Source: an uncultured Oscillospiraceae bacterium (GTDB lineage: Bacteria > Bacillota > Clostridia > Oscillospirales > Oscillospiraceae). Taken from it: a stretch of 64,000 nucleotides of DNA. Location of the stretch: assembly GCA_947625355.1 (NCBI GenBank), contig CANQOA010000006.1:1-64000 (forward strand). The letters run 5' to 3'. The translations under genes and the position numbers were made by a program. How positions within the stretch are numbered: position 1 is the stretch's first letter; each line of letters begins with the position of its first letter. Under the pieces are notes generated by a model. The model searched no databases. It was not told the origin of the DNA and saw nothing but the letters and a program-made list of their open reading frames with translations. Shown one piece after another: positions 16,417-24,752 of this stretch.

Positions 16417-18264
16417 TTATTTGATGGACTCAGCGCGCGCGATCAGCCAGTCGGCATAGCAGGCGTTGTACTGCTCCACGGTCATGGGCTCGGCCATCAC
16501 CCGGGCGTACTTCCAGCCGCCGTCGCTGTTGTGCATCTTCTCGAAGGGGTTGACCTTCGTGGCCGTGTAGCCGGTGGTATCCGAGGAGAACGGGATCACC
16601 AGCGCGTGCTCCAGCAGGAAGGTCTCGGCCTTGGCGAAAGCCTCATAGCGCTCAGTGGACAGGGAGGTGATGGACTTGGCCTCGTTGAGCAGCTTCAGAT
16701 ACTCCTGGGCCAGCGCCTGGACGTTGGGGCCGACGGCCTTGTCCAGGAAAGTCCAGTTGTTGTCCTCGGAGAAGGCCACGGTCCAGGCCTGGGGATCGTA
16801 GTCGGAGGCGCCGTTGTTCAGCTTCATGAAGCTGAACTTGCCGGGGCGGCGCACGTCAGCCAAGAAGCCCGTGGAGGGGCCGGCCTCGATGGTGATGTCC
16901 AGATAGTCGGGCCCGAACAGCTCCTCCAGCTGCTGCTTGACGATCAGGATCTCCTGATCCCAGCCGGTGACGGTGGGGTTATAGGGCATGTAGACCTTGA
17001 TGGGGAAGGTGACGCCCTCGGCGGTCAGCTCTTCCACGGCCTTCTCCTTGTACTCCAGGGCCTTGTCGGCATCGAAGGAGAAGTTCTCCCGGTGGGTGAT
17101 CTCCGCGATGGGCTCCATCTCCGTGTAGTCGGTGCCGTCGATGCTGCACCAGCTCACCGGAGTGATGGTGGTGATCAGGAAGTTCTCGGTGTTGAAGGGC
17201 ATCACGGCCTTGCCGGCCTTGATGCGGTCGATGCCCCAGTACAAGGACTGACGGAAGTTCTCGTTGTCGATGGCCTTTATCCAGGTGTCGGGATCGTACT
17301 TCTCGTCGATGTTGGGCACGTAGTTGAAGCCGTAGTAGTAGGTGTAGGTGGGATCGGGCTGCGGCGGCAGGGTGATGTCCTTGGTGTCGTCGGCGGTCAT
17401 CCACTCGGACACGATGGCGGCGGTGATGGTGGCCTCGTCGATGTCACCGCGCTTGAACAGCTCGGGAGCCAGAGCGTCGGCCTCGGCGTTGTAGGTCATC
17501 TCGACCCGCTGGATATGTACGTTGTCCGCGTCCCAATAGCTCTCGTTCTTCTCATAGACTCTGCTCATCTGGGGCTCGAACTCCACCAGACGGTAGGGCC
17601 CGATGTACCACAGGGACTCGGGGTCCATGCCGTAGCTGGAGCCCAGCTCGGTGAAGTAGCTGGTGGGCACGGGGATGATGTGGCCGCCGTAGCCGTAGAA
17701 GTAGGGCACAGGCTTGGCCAGGGTGATCTCCAGGGTGTGGTCGTCGATGGCCTTCACGCCCAGAGTGCTGAAATCGGTGGTCTGGCTGCTGAGCAGCTCC
17801 GTGGCGCCGGCCACGATGTCCTGATAGTAGGACGCGGCGCCGGAGGCGTTGGCGGGATCGCAGACGTACTGAGCGGCGGTGACGAAGTCCTGGGCGGTCA
17901 GCTCGTCCATCTCGTTGCCTTCCCAGTCCACCCAGTGGACGCCCTCACGGATGTGATAGGTGTAGACCAGGCCGTCGTCGCTGATCTCGGGGTCCTCGGC
18001 CAGGCCGGGGATGAAGTTGCCGTACTGGTCCACGCTGGTCAGGCCCTCGCACAGGTTGGAGATGGCCTGCCAGGTGCCGGCGCCGTTGCTGCCGGAGTAG
18101 GGATGGAGGGTCTCCGCCTCGGTGGAATACACCAGGTGGAGGGTCTGATCCTCCGCGTACTGGATGCCGTGAGGTCCTTCGGTGACACCGTCGTCCGCCA
18201 GCGCCATGGCCGACAGGGACAGCACCATGACCAGGGCAAGCAGCAAGGAAATAGCTCTCTTCAT
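16417..18264 (-). CDS. Extracellular oligopeptide-binding protein, SBP family 5 (second of two)
   Basis: 615 aa. The signal peptide is MKRAISLLLALVMVLSLSAM followed by ALA-DDG, a type I cleavage site with no lipobox cysteine. The mature part is an SBP_bac_5 (OppA/DppA/MppA) protein, with TLHPYSGSNGAGTWQAISN and YTYHIREGVHWVDWEGNE in the N-terminal lobe. It is closely related to the gene at 18358, so the two arose by tandem duplication. Gram-positive binding proteins are normally lipid-anchored; here both copies lack the cysteine, so retention must depend on something else. The murein-gene context suggests muropeptide binding. Confidence 0.9.
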   Translation of the reverse strand: MKRAISLLLALVMVLSLSAMALADDGVTEGPHGIQYAEDQTLHLVYSTEAETLHPYSGSNGAGTWQAISNLCEGLTSVDQYGNFIPGLAEDPEISDDGLVYTYHIREGVHWVDWEGNEMDELTAQDFVTAAQYVCDPANASGAASYYQDIVAGATELLSSQTTDFSTLGVKAIDDHTLEITLAKPVPYFYGYGGHIIPVPTSYFTELGSSYGMDPESLWYIGPYRLVEFEPQMSRVYEKNESYWDADNVHIQRVEMTYNAEADALAPELFKRGDIDEATITAAIVSEWMTADDTKDITLPPQPDPTYTYYYGFNYVPNIDEKYDPDTWIKAIDNENFRQSLYWGIDRIKAGKAVMPFNTENFLITTITPVSWCSIDGTDYTEMEPIAEITHRENFSFDADKALEYKEKAVEELTAEGVTFPIKVYMPYNPTVTGWDQEILIVKQQLEELFGPDYLDITIEAGPSTGFLADVRRPGKFSFMKLNNGASDYDPQAWTVAFSEDNNWTFLDKAVGPNVQALAQEYLKLLNEAKSITSLSTERYEAFAKAETFLLEHALVIPFSSDTTGYTATKVNPFEKMHNSDGGWKYARVMAEPMTVEQYNACYADWLIARAESIK

Positions 18265-18300
18265 GTGTTCGTTCCCCTTTTTGAAATAGATTTATTAGCT

Positions 18301-18330
18301 CCGCGTGCATGCCGCAGGACATGCACGCGG
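18301..18330 (-). other. Intercistronic hairpin between the two binding-protein genes
   Basis: CCGCGTGCATG (18301-18311) pairs perfectly with CATGCACGCGG (18320-18330) around an eight-base loop. No T run follows on the minus strand. It may protect the upstream transcript or reduce read-through into the second binding-protein gene. Confidence 0.55.
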
Positions 18331-18357
18331 GAACCCACGCTTAACGATCGTCCGGGC

Positions 18358-20202
18358 TTATTTGCGGGACTCTTCCCGGGCCACGAGCCAGTCGGCGTAG
18401 ATCTGGTCGTACTGCTCCACGGTCAGGGGCTCGGCCAGCAGGTGGTAATACTTGTAACTGCCGTCGGTGTTGTGCATGCCCTCCAGGGGGTTCAGCTTCG
18501 TGACCATGTAGCCGGTGGAATCCGCGCTGACGGGGATCACCAGGGCGTGGTTGATGAGGTACGCCTCCGCCTCGGCAAAGGCCTCGTAGCGCTCCATGGA
18601 GTTGGTGGTGATGGCTCTGGCCTTCTCCAGCAGGGCCTCGTACTCATCCGCCTGGGCCTTCACGTTGGGGCCGACAGCCTGATCCAGGAAGCACCAGTTG
18701 CTGCCCTTCTCAAACGCGATGGTCCACTTTTCCGGATCGAACTCCGCGGCGCCGTTGCGGCTCTTGAGCATGCCGTAGTTGCCCGCGCGGCGGACGGAAT
18801 CCAGGAAGCCGGTGGAGGGACCGGTCTCGATCTGGATGGTGATGTAATCCGTGCCCAGCAGCTCCTCCAGCTGCTGCTTGACCACCTGGGTCTCCATGTC
18901 CAGGTTCATGGTGGTGGGATCATAGGGCAGATAGATCTCGATGGGGAAGCTGATGCCGGCGGCGGTCAGTTCCTCGATGGCCTTATCCCGGTACTCGATG
19001 GCCTTGTCGGGATCGAAGCCCCAGTTCTCGCGGTGGGTGATGTCCTTCATGGGGCCGATCTCGGTGAAGTCCACACCGTCCACGGAGCACCAGCCCACCG
19101 GCGTGATGGAGTTGGACAGGAACAGCTCGGGATCGTAGGGCTCCTGGGCCATCTTCGCCTTCACACGGTCCAGAGCGTAGAAGATGGACTGGCGGAAGTT
19201 CTCGTTGTCCACCACGGCGTTCCACTTCTCCTGCTCCGCCTCGGTGCCAAAGGCGGGCTTGTAGTTGAACAGGTAGTAGTACATATAGGTGCCGTCAGGC
19301 TGGCCGGGGATGGTGATATTCGCGGTCTCCTCGCTGCTCAGCCACTCGGACACGATGTCGGCGCTGATCTTCGCCTGGTCGATCTCGCCGCGCCGGAACA
19401 GCTCCGGCGCCAAAGTGGACGCCTCGGCGTTATAGGTGGCGATGACCTTTTCGATATGTACGTTGTCCGCGTCCCAGTAGCTGTAGTTCTTCTCATAGAC
19501 TCTCTGGCTCTGGGGGTCGAACTCGGTCAGGCGATAGGGCCCGATGTAGTACAGGGACTCATTGTCCATGCCGTAGCTGTCGCCCAGCTCCTCATAGAGG
19601 GCCGTGCACATGGGCAGGAAGTGCCCGCCGTAGTCGCCGAAGTAGGGCACCTGCTGCTCCAGGGTGATCTCCAGCGTGTAGTCGTCCAGCGCCTTCACGC
19701 CCAGGGCGTCCATATCGGTCTCCTCGCCGGACAGGATCGCGGTGGCGCCCTTGACGATGCCGTCGTAGTAATCCACGGAGCCGGCGGCGTTGGCCGGGGT
19801 GCAGACATACTGCGCGGCGGTGACGAAGTCCTGAGCCGTCAGCTCATCCTTTTCGTTGCCTTCCCAGTCCACCCAGTGCACGCCCTGGCGGATGTGGTAG
19901 GTGTACGTAAGCTCGTCCTCGCTGATCTCGATGCTCTCCGCCAGACCGGGGATGTAGTTGCCGTACTGATCCACGGTCTGCAGGCCCTCGGTCAGGTTGG
20001 AGATGGCCACCCAGGTGCCCGCGGAGCTGTCGCCCTTATAGGGGTGCAGGGTAGACGCTTCCAGGTTGTACACGGTGTGCAGCGTCTGGTCCTCAGCGTA
20101 CACGAGGCCATAGGGATTGTCGGCCTCGCCGTCCGCCATCGCCACGGCTGTCAGGGACAGCAGCATGACCAGCGCCAGCAGCAGGGATATGACCTTTTTC
20201 AT
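18358..20202 (-). CDS. Extracellular oligopeptide-binding protein, SBP family 5 (first of two)
   Basis: 614 aa. ATG 20202 was chosen because GGAGG precedes it and it opens directly into a signal peptide (MKKVISLLLALVMLLSLTAV, then AMA-DGE); longer in-frame starts would destroy this. As in its paralogue the leader has a type I site and no lipobox. SBP_bac_5 fold: TLHPYKGDSSAGTWVAISN, YTYHIRQGVHWVDWEGNE and a C-terminal MHNTDGSYKYYHLLAEPLT. It is the first gene of the transporter unit opp-nagZ-namZ-murQ, with a consensus promoter about 95 bases upstream of the start. Confidence 0.9.
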   Translation of the reverse strand: MKKVISLLLALVMLLSLTAVAMADGEADNPYGLVYAEDQTLHTVYNLEASTLHPYKGDSSAGTWVAISNLTEGLQTVDQYGNYIPGLAESIEISEDELTYTYHIRQGVHWVDWEGNEKDELTAQDFVTAAQYVCTPANAAGSVDYYDGIVKGATAILSGEETDMDALGVKALDDYTLEITLEQQVPYFGDYGGHFLPMCTALYEELGDSYGMDNESLYYIGPYRLTEFDPQSQRVYEKNYSYWDADNVHIEKVIATYNAEASTLAPELFRRGEIDQAKISADIVSEWLSSEETANITIPGQPDGTYMYYYLFNYKPAFGTEAEQEKWNAVVDNENFRQSIFYALDRVKAKMAQEPYDPELFLSNSITPVGWCSVDGVDFTEIGPMKDITHRENWGFDPDKAIEYRDKAIEELTAAGISFPIEIYLPYDPTTMNLDMETQVVKQQLEELLGTDYITIQIETGPSTGFLDSVRRAGNYGMLKSRNGAAEFDPEKWTIAFEKGSNWCFLDQAVGPNVKAQADEYEALLEKARAITTNSMERYEAFAEAEAYLINHALVIPVSADSTGYMVTKLNPLEGMHNTDGSYKYYHLLAEPLTVEQYDQIYADWLVAREESRK

Positions 20203-20294
20203 GCTTTTTTCCTCCTTCATAATGTTCGTAGTGGATCGACGGTCTGATGGAACTTTTTCCCGGAAATACAACTGCGCATAGAAACTTTTAGTTA

Positions 20295-20323
20295 ATTTTA
20301 TGGTTTTTTGCTCAATTTGTCAA
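20295..20323 (-). promoter_or_regulatory. Sigma-A promoter of the transporter/nagZ/namZ/murQ operon
   Basis: On the minus strand TTGACA (20318-20323) and TAAAAT (20295-20300) are separated by exactly 17 bp. The region is AT-rich compared with its surroundings and leaves a leader of roughly 85 bases before ATG 20202. Confidence 0.85.
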
Positions 20324-20385
20324 TATGTAATGGAGATTTCTTTTTGAAAACTATGAATTTCGCACAGGAAAGACAAAATGGCCTA

Positions 20386-20434
20386 AAAAGTCCCCCCACG
20401 GTGGAGTGCCATAGCGGCGCCCGATCGCGGGGGG
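20386..20434 (-). terminator. Probable terminator after the amidase-like gene
   Basis: On the minus strand CCCCCCGCG pairs with CGTGGGGGG (one G-U) across a long loop of about 26 bases and is followed by ACTTTTTAGG. It lies immediately after the stop at 20440. The long loop makes it less certain than others here. Confidence 0.5.
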
Positions 20435-20439
20435 CATTG

Positions 20440-21546
20440 TCATGTGGAAGGCTTTTGGGCTGTGATGCGCGCGTATTCGATGGCGGCCTGGGTGTGCACC
20501 AGCCGGCGCAGCCGCAGGTTGCCGCTGTCCCGGGTCCGGTCCGGATGCACCCGGTTGTTGAGCAGCACCACATACAGCCCGGTCTCCGGCGACACCAGCA
20601 TATGGGGCCCGGTGAACCCGGTGTGGCCGAAGGCGCTCTGGTCGAAAAACAGACCCGAATAGCTGAAGTGGCCGTTGGCCAGGTGGAAGCCCAGGCCCCG
20701 GTTCTCGTCCATGCCCGGCGTGTAGTTTTGGATGGCCCGGTCAAAGATGATCCGCGGGATCAGCTCCACGCCCTCCAGGGTCCCGCGGCCGGCCAGCATC
20801 CGGGCGAAGCGGACGCAGTCCTCCAGGTCGGAAAAGACGCCCGCGTTGCCGGACACGCCGTTCTGGAACCGGGCGTTCTCGTCGTGCACCCGGCCCACCA
20901 GCCATTCACCGGTCAGGTGGTCCCGCTCGGTGTAGGCGGTGTTGGACGGGTCGATGGGCCTATCCAGCCGGTGGTATCCGGTGCGGGCCATGCCCAGGGG
21001 CTCGAACACCAGCCGCCGGGCCAGCTCGTCCAAGGACTGCCCGCCGACGCGCTCCAGGGCCTTGGCCAGGAGGATGAAGCCCATGCAGCTGTATTCCACC
21101 CGGCTGCCCGGCGCATAGGCCAGCGGCGCGTGGAGCAGGAAATCCGCCACGTCGTCCCCGGGCTTTAAAAATCGCTCCAGCCGGATCTCCGCCGGGAAGC
21201 CGGAGGTATGGGTCAGCAGCTGGAACAGGGTGATCTCCGCCTTGTCCGGGGGCACCATGTCCCCGAAATAGACCGGCAGCATGTCGGCCAGGTCCATCCG
21301 CCCGTCCGCGATGAAGCGGAGGGCGACCATGGTGGTGGACATGATCTTGGTGACGGAGGCCATGTCGTAGAGGGTGCGGCTGTCCACCGGCGTGCTGTCG
21401 CCGGTGAGCTCCGGAAAGGATGTGCGGCCGAAAGTCTCCTGCACATAGAGCCGGTCCCGGTCGCCGATGGCCAGGGCCGCGCCCGCGAGCTTTCCGCCGT
21501 CTACCGCCTGCCGTACCAGGTCGATCGTTTTCTTAAATGGTCTCAC
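20440..21546 (-). CDS. Beta-lactamase-fold serine hydrolase, AmiE/YbbE-like muropeptide amidase candidate
   Basis: 368 aa from GTG 21546. Class C beta-lactamase/esterase fold: SVTK (the SxxK nucleophile motif) in MASVTKIMSTTMVALR, LLTHTSGFP, YSCMGFILLAKAL in place of YxN, and HTGFTG in place of KTG. In Bacillus the ybb muropeptide operon contains AmiE (YbbE), an N-acetylmuramyl-L-alanine amidase of this fold, next to nagZ and namZ; this gene has the same context. No signal peptide is visible, so it would act inside the cell. Other serine hydrolases of the family are D,D-peptidases or esterases, so the amidase assignment rests on context. Confidence 0.75.
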   Translation of the reverse strand: MRPFKKTIDLVRQAVDGGKLAGAALAIGDRDRLYVQETFGRTSFPELTGDSTPVDSRTLYDMASVTKIMSTTMVALRFIADGRMDLADMLPVYFGDMVPPDKAEITLFQLLTHTSGFPAEIRLERFLKPGDDVADFLLHAPLAYAPGSRVEYSCMGFILLAKALERVGGQSLDELARRLVFEPLGMARTGYHRLDRPIDPSNTAYTERDHLTGEWLVGRVHDENARFQNGVSGNAGVFSDLEDCVRFARMLAGRGTLEGVELIPRIIFDRAIQNYTPGMDENRGLGFHLANGHFSYSGLFFDQSAFGHTGFTGPHMLVSPETGLYVVLLNNRVHPDRTRDSGNLRLRRLVHTQAAIEYARITAQKPST

Positions 21547-21603
21547 CGTAGAAACGCCCTCTTTCCCCGTTCGGATGCCGGAGACGGCCCCGATGCTGCG
21601 GCC

Positions 21604-21633
21604 AGTATAGCAGGGGAGGGCGGGGATTGTCAA
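21604..21633 (-). promoter_or_regulatory. Sigma-A promoter of the amidase-like gene
   Basis: On the minus strand TTGACA (21628-21633) and TATACT (21604-21609) with an 18-bp spacer, about 50 bases upstream of the GTG start. It is back to back with the promoter of the sugar kinase gene. Confidence 0.85.
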
Positions 21634-21678
21634 CCGGCGCGGGGCAAGGGGGCCATGCCGGGACCTCGCCTCGGCGGC

Positions 21679-21707
21679 TTGCTTTTTCCCGGACGGGCGG
21701 TTATACT
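21679..21707 (+). promoter_or_regulatory. Sigma-A promoter of the MurK-like kinase gene
   Basis: TTGCTT at 21679-21684 and TATACT at 21702-21707 with a 17-bp spacer, 36 bases before the ATG. The 46 bases between this and the opposing promoter are the natural place for a shared operator, though I see no clear palindrome there. Confidence 0.7.
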
Positions 21708-21742
21708 GAGCGCATACGGGTCATGGAAAGGAGACGGCGCCC

Positions 21743-22657
21743 ATGGAGTACCTTCTCGGCATGGACGGCGGCGGCACCGCCACGAAGATATGCGTAACGG
21801 ACAGCGGGGGGAACGTGCTGGCCCGCCATACCGCCGGACCGCTGAACGTCAACGGCCAGAGCCCGGCCCAGTTCCGCCGGACCATCGCGGAGACGCTGGA
21901 ATGGCTGCTGGCCGCAGGCTTCCCGCCCGGGGACTGCGGCGGCGTGGCCGTCGGGGCGGCCGGCGTCAGCAATCCCAGCGCCAGACAGCTTCTGGCGGAG
22001 GCCTTTGCCGACGGGGGATACCGGGCGGCGGTGCACACCTATTCCGACGGGGAGACCGCCCTGGCGGCGGCGTTTCCCGCCTGCCACGGGGTGATCCTCA
22101 TCGCGGGCACCGGCTCCATCTGCCTGGGCCGCAGGGAGAACGGCGAGACTGTGCGCGCCGGCGGATACGGCCACCTGATCGACGACGGCGGCAGCGCCTA
22201 TGCCATCGCCATCGCCATCCTGTCGGCGGTGGCGCGGGCGGAGGACGGCCGGACCGGCCCCACGGTCCTGCGCCGCCTGGCCATGGAGAGGCTGGGCGCC
22301 GCCGGTATAGAAGAGGTGGTCGGGTATCTCTACGCGCCGGGCCGGACCAAGCGGGAGATCGCGTCGCTGGCGGTGGTGCTGGACCAGGCGGCCGCGGCGG
22401 GGGACGGGGCCGCTTTGGAGATCGTGAAAAGCAGCGCCGGGGAGCTGGGACTGCTGGCGGAGACCGTGCTCTCGCGCATGCCGGAGCATCACGAGCTCGC
22501 CCTGGCCGGCAGCGTGCTCTTGAAAAACCAGCCGATCCGGGACGAGGTGTGCCGGTACATCCGCCAGCGGCGGCCGGACGTGCGCATCGTGCCGGCGGCA
22601 CAGGACGCCTCGGAAGGGGCCGTCAGGCTGCTGCGGCGCGAGAGGGGACAGCCGTGA
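21743..22657 (+). CDS. murK: BadF/BadG-family amino sugar kinase (MurK-like)
   Basis: 304 aa. ASKHA fold of the BadF/BadG/BcrA/BcrD ATPase family: phosphate-1 loop LLGMDGGGTATK at the N-terminus, phosphate-2 loop ILIAGTGSICLG near residue 120, the GGYGHLIDDGGSAY segment typical of N-acetylglucosamine kinases, and the adenosine motif ALAGSVLLKN near 255. Clostridium acetobutylicum MurK, of this family, phosphorylates both MurNAc and GlcNAc at C6. In this context it would supply MurNAc-6-P for MurQ and GlcNAc-6-P directly, replacing a PTS. AAAGGAGA precedes the ATG. It is monocistronic and divergent from the amidase gene. Confidence 0.85.
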   Translation: MEYLLGMDGGGTATKICVTDSGGNVLARHTAGPLNVNGQSPAQFRRTIAETLEWLLAAGFPPGDCGGVAVGAAGVSNPSARQLLAEAFADGGYRAAVHTYSDGETALAAAFPACHGVILIAGTGSICLGRRENGETVRAGGYGHLIDDGGSAYAIAIAILSAVARAEDGRTGPTVLRRLAMERLGAAGIEEVVGYLYAPGRTKREIASLAVVLDQAAAAGDGAALEIVKSSAGELGLLAETVLSRMPEHHELALAGSVLLKNQPIRDEVCRYIRQRRPDVRIVPAAQDASEGAVRLLRRERGQP

Positions 22658-22683
22658 CGCCGCGTCCGGGAGAGAAACAAGAT

Positions 22684-22716
22684 CGGCCGGCCCGCTCGGG
22701 ATGAGCGGGCCGGCCG
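22684..22716 (+). terminator. Strong hairpin after the MurK-like gene
   Basis: A perfect 14-bp GC stem (22684-22697 with 22703-22716) and a five-base loop lie 27 bases after the stop. Only a weak T tract follows (TCTCTT), so termination is probable but not textbook. Confidence 0.65.
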
Positions 22717-22841
22717 CGCGTCTCTTGGGGAAAATAGGGAGTGTGTGACCAATTGTATGCTTTAGACCAAGAACGGCCTTCGGAGATGAGAATCTTTTAA
22801 CATTTTTATTTCCAGAAATTTATGTAATTTACATTTTCCTG

Positions 22842-22850
22842 TGTTATAAT
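22842..22850 (+). promoter_or_regulatory. Extended -10 promoter of the transketolase operon
   Basis: TGtTATAAT at 22842-22850 is a perfect extended -10 in an AT-rich 60-base stretch; no good -35 is present. The ATG lies 38 bases downstream. Confidence 0.7.
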
Positions 22851-22887
22851 CAGAGTGACATGAAAGCTGCGCAAAGGAGGCGTTGTC

Positions 22888-23733
22888 ATGCCAGTCACCC
22901 CTGAGGAGGACCGCCGGCTGCGCCAGATCGCCAAGGAACTGCGTCTGACTGTGGTGGACGTGATGGCCTGGGCGGGCGGGGCCCATATCGGCGGCTCGCT
23001 GAGCTGTCTGGATCTGCTGACAGCTCTGTATTTCAAATATCTCAAGATCGATCCGGAGCGGCCGGACTGGGAGGAGAGGGACCGGTTCATCCTCTCCAAG
23101 GGCCACGCCGCGGCGGGGTATATCCCGGTGCTGTCCAAGCGGGGATATTTCCCCCATGACCTTTTAAAGACCTTCAACCACTTCGGCAGCCCCTTCGCCA
23201 TGCATCCGGACAGCAACAAGGTGGTGGGCTGCGACGTGTCCGCCGGGAGCCTGGGCCACGGACTGCCCATCGCCTTCGGTATGGGCCTGGGCTTCAAGTA
23301 CCAGGGCCGGGACAACAAGGTGGTGTGCCTGATGGGCGACGGGGAGAGCTGCGAGGGCAGCATCTGGGAGGCGGCCATGGCCATCGCCCACTATAAGCTC
23401 ACCAACGTGATCCCCATCGTGGACCGCAACGGGCTGATGATCGACGGCACCACCGAGCAGGTGATGGCGCTGGAGCCCTTCGCGGACAAGTGGCGCGCCT
23501 TCGGCTTCGACCCCGTCGAGATCGACGGCCACGACTTCGTGCAGATCGGCGGGGCGCTGGACAGAGCGTGGGCGGCGAAGGACCGGCCTGTGGTCATCAT
23601 CGCCCGCACGGTGAAGGGCAAAGGCGTGGACTTCATGGAGAACCAGATCCCCTACCACTACGCCGCCGGGGATTCGGTGCTGTGCGCCCGCGCCAAGGAA
23701 TCCATCGAGCGGGCTTATAAGGAGGTGGGCTGA
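22888..23733 (+). CDS. Transketolase, N-terminal (thiamine-diphosphate-binding) subunit
   Basis: 281 aa, the usual size of the split N-terminal subunit. Motifs: GAHIGGSLSCLDLLTALYF, RDRFILSKGHAAAGYIP, AGSLGHGLPIAFGMGLGFK and the ThDP/Mg motif GDGESCEGSIWEA followed about 20 residues later by PIVDRNG. With the next gene it forms a complete two-subunit transketolase that moves two-carbon units between sugar phosphates. AAAGGAGG precedes the ATG. Being in an operon with an SCP2-like protein and an alcohol dehydrogenase rather than pentose-phosphate genes suggests a specialised carbon source. Confidence 0.92.
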   Translation: MPVTPEEDRRLRQIAKELRLTVVDVMAWAGGAHIGGSLSCLDLLTALYFKYLKIDPERPDWEERDRFILSKGHAAAGYIPVLSKRGYFPHDLLKTFNHFGSPFAMHPDSNKVVGCDVSAGSLGHGLPIAFGMGLGFKYQGRDNKVVCLMGDGESCEGSIWEAAMAIAHYKLTNVIPIVDRNGLMIDGTTEQVMALEPFADKWRAFGFDPVEIDGHDFVQIGGALDRAWAAKDRPVVIIARTVKGKGVDFMENQIPYHYAAGDSVLCARAKESIERAYKEVG

Positions 23734-23734
23734 C

Positions 23735-24751
23735 ATGGCGGACAGCGCTGTCACCGGCACCAACTGGACGTGCTATGACTCCAGCACCATGACCAGCCGG
23801 GAGATCTACGGCCGGACCCTGGCGGAGCTGGCCAAGGAGGACAAGCGGATCGTGGCCCTCACGGCGGACCTGGAGAAATCCACCGCCCTCAACAAGTTCG
23901 GCGAGGTGTTCCCGGACCGGATCTTCAACGTGGGCATCGCGGAGCAGGATCTGTTCGGCGCGGCGGCGGGCATGGCCAAGACGGGGCTCATCCCCTTCGC
24001 CAGCACCTTCGCCATCTTCGCCTGCCTGCGGGCGGGGGAGCAGATCCGCACCGACATCGCCTATCAGAACCTGCCGGTGAAGATCATCGCCACCCACGGC
24101 GGCATGAGCTTCGGCCACGCGGGCACCACCCACCACTGCACCGAGGACTTCGCCGTCATGCGCGCCATCGCGAACATGACGGTCATCTGCCCGGTGGACG
24201 GCATCGAGACCAGCCGGGCCGTCCGGGCCTGCCTGGACGTGCCGGGCCCAGTGTACATGCGCATCGGCCGGGGCTTCGAGCCGCCCTGCTATGAGGACGA
24301 GAGCTACGACTTCGCCATCGGCAAGGCGGTGACCATGCGGCCGGGCAAAGACATGACCATCATCGCCTGCGGCATCGGCGTGCTGCAGAGCCTGAACGCC
24401 GCCAGGACCCTGGAGGCGGAGGGCATCGACGTGCGGGTGGTGAACATGCACACCCTCAAGCCCCTGGACCGGGAGGCGGTGATCGCCGCGGCCCGGGAGA
24501 CCGGCCATATCCTCACGGTGGAGGAGCACAACATCATCGGCGGTCTGGGCGACGCGGTGGCCAGCGTGCTGGCCGAGGAGGGCATCGGCTGCAAGTTCCA
24601 CAAGCACGGCGTCAAGGACATCTTCGCCGAGATCGGCTACGCCGAGGACCTGTACGCCTATTACGGCCTGGACGCCAACGGCATCGCCGACGAGGCCCGG
24701 CGCATGATGGGCATCGACACCCCGGAAGACGACAACTGGGAGGACGAATGA
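23735..24751 (+). CDS. Transketolase, C-terminal subunit
   Basis: 338 aa: pyrimidine-binding domain (residues about 20-180) with the catalytic glutamate in FNVGIAEQDLFGAAAGM, HGGMSFGHAGTTHHCTED and the C-terminal transketolase domain (TIIACGIGVLQSLNAA, VEEHNIIGGLGDAVA). It starts one base after the stop of the first subunit, so production of the two is coupled. The C-terminal tail DTPEDDNWEDE is acidic. Confidence 0.92.
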   Translation: MADSAVTGTNWTCYDSSTMTSREIYGRTLAELAKEDKRIVALTADLEKSTALNKFGEVFPDRIFNVGIAEQDLFGAAAGMAKTGLIPFASTFAIFACLRAGEQIRTDIAYQNLPVKIIATHGGMSFGHAGTTHHCTEDFAVMRAIANMTVICPVDGIETSRAVRACLDVPGPVYMRIGRGFEPPCYEDESYDFAIGKAVTMRPGKDMTIIACGIGVLQSLNAARTLEAEGIDVRVVNMHTLKPLDREAVIAAARETGHILTVEEHNIIGGLGDAVASVLAEEGIGCKFHKHGVKDIFAEIGYAEDLYAYYGLDANGIADEARRMMGIDTPEDDNWEDE

Positions 24752-24752
24752 T

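Noticed and set aside
16531-20247. Very long open frame (1238 codons) on the plus strand opposite the two binding-protein genes
   Set aside because: The minus-strand genes have signal peptides, ribosome sites and family motifs; the opposite frame is a low-complexity by-product of high-GC codon use with no recognisable domain. The same applies to the long antisense frames over 9495-12314, 28061-30703, 47886-50564 and 59050-60705.
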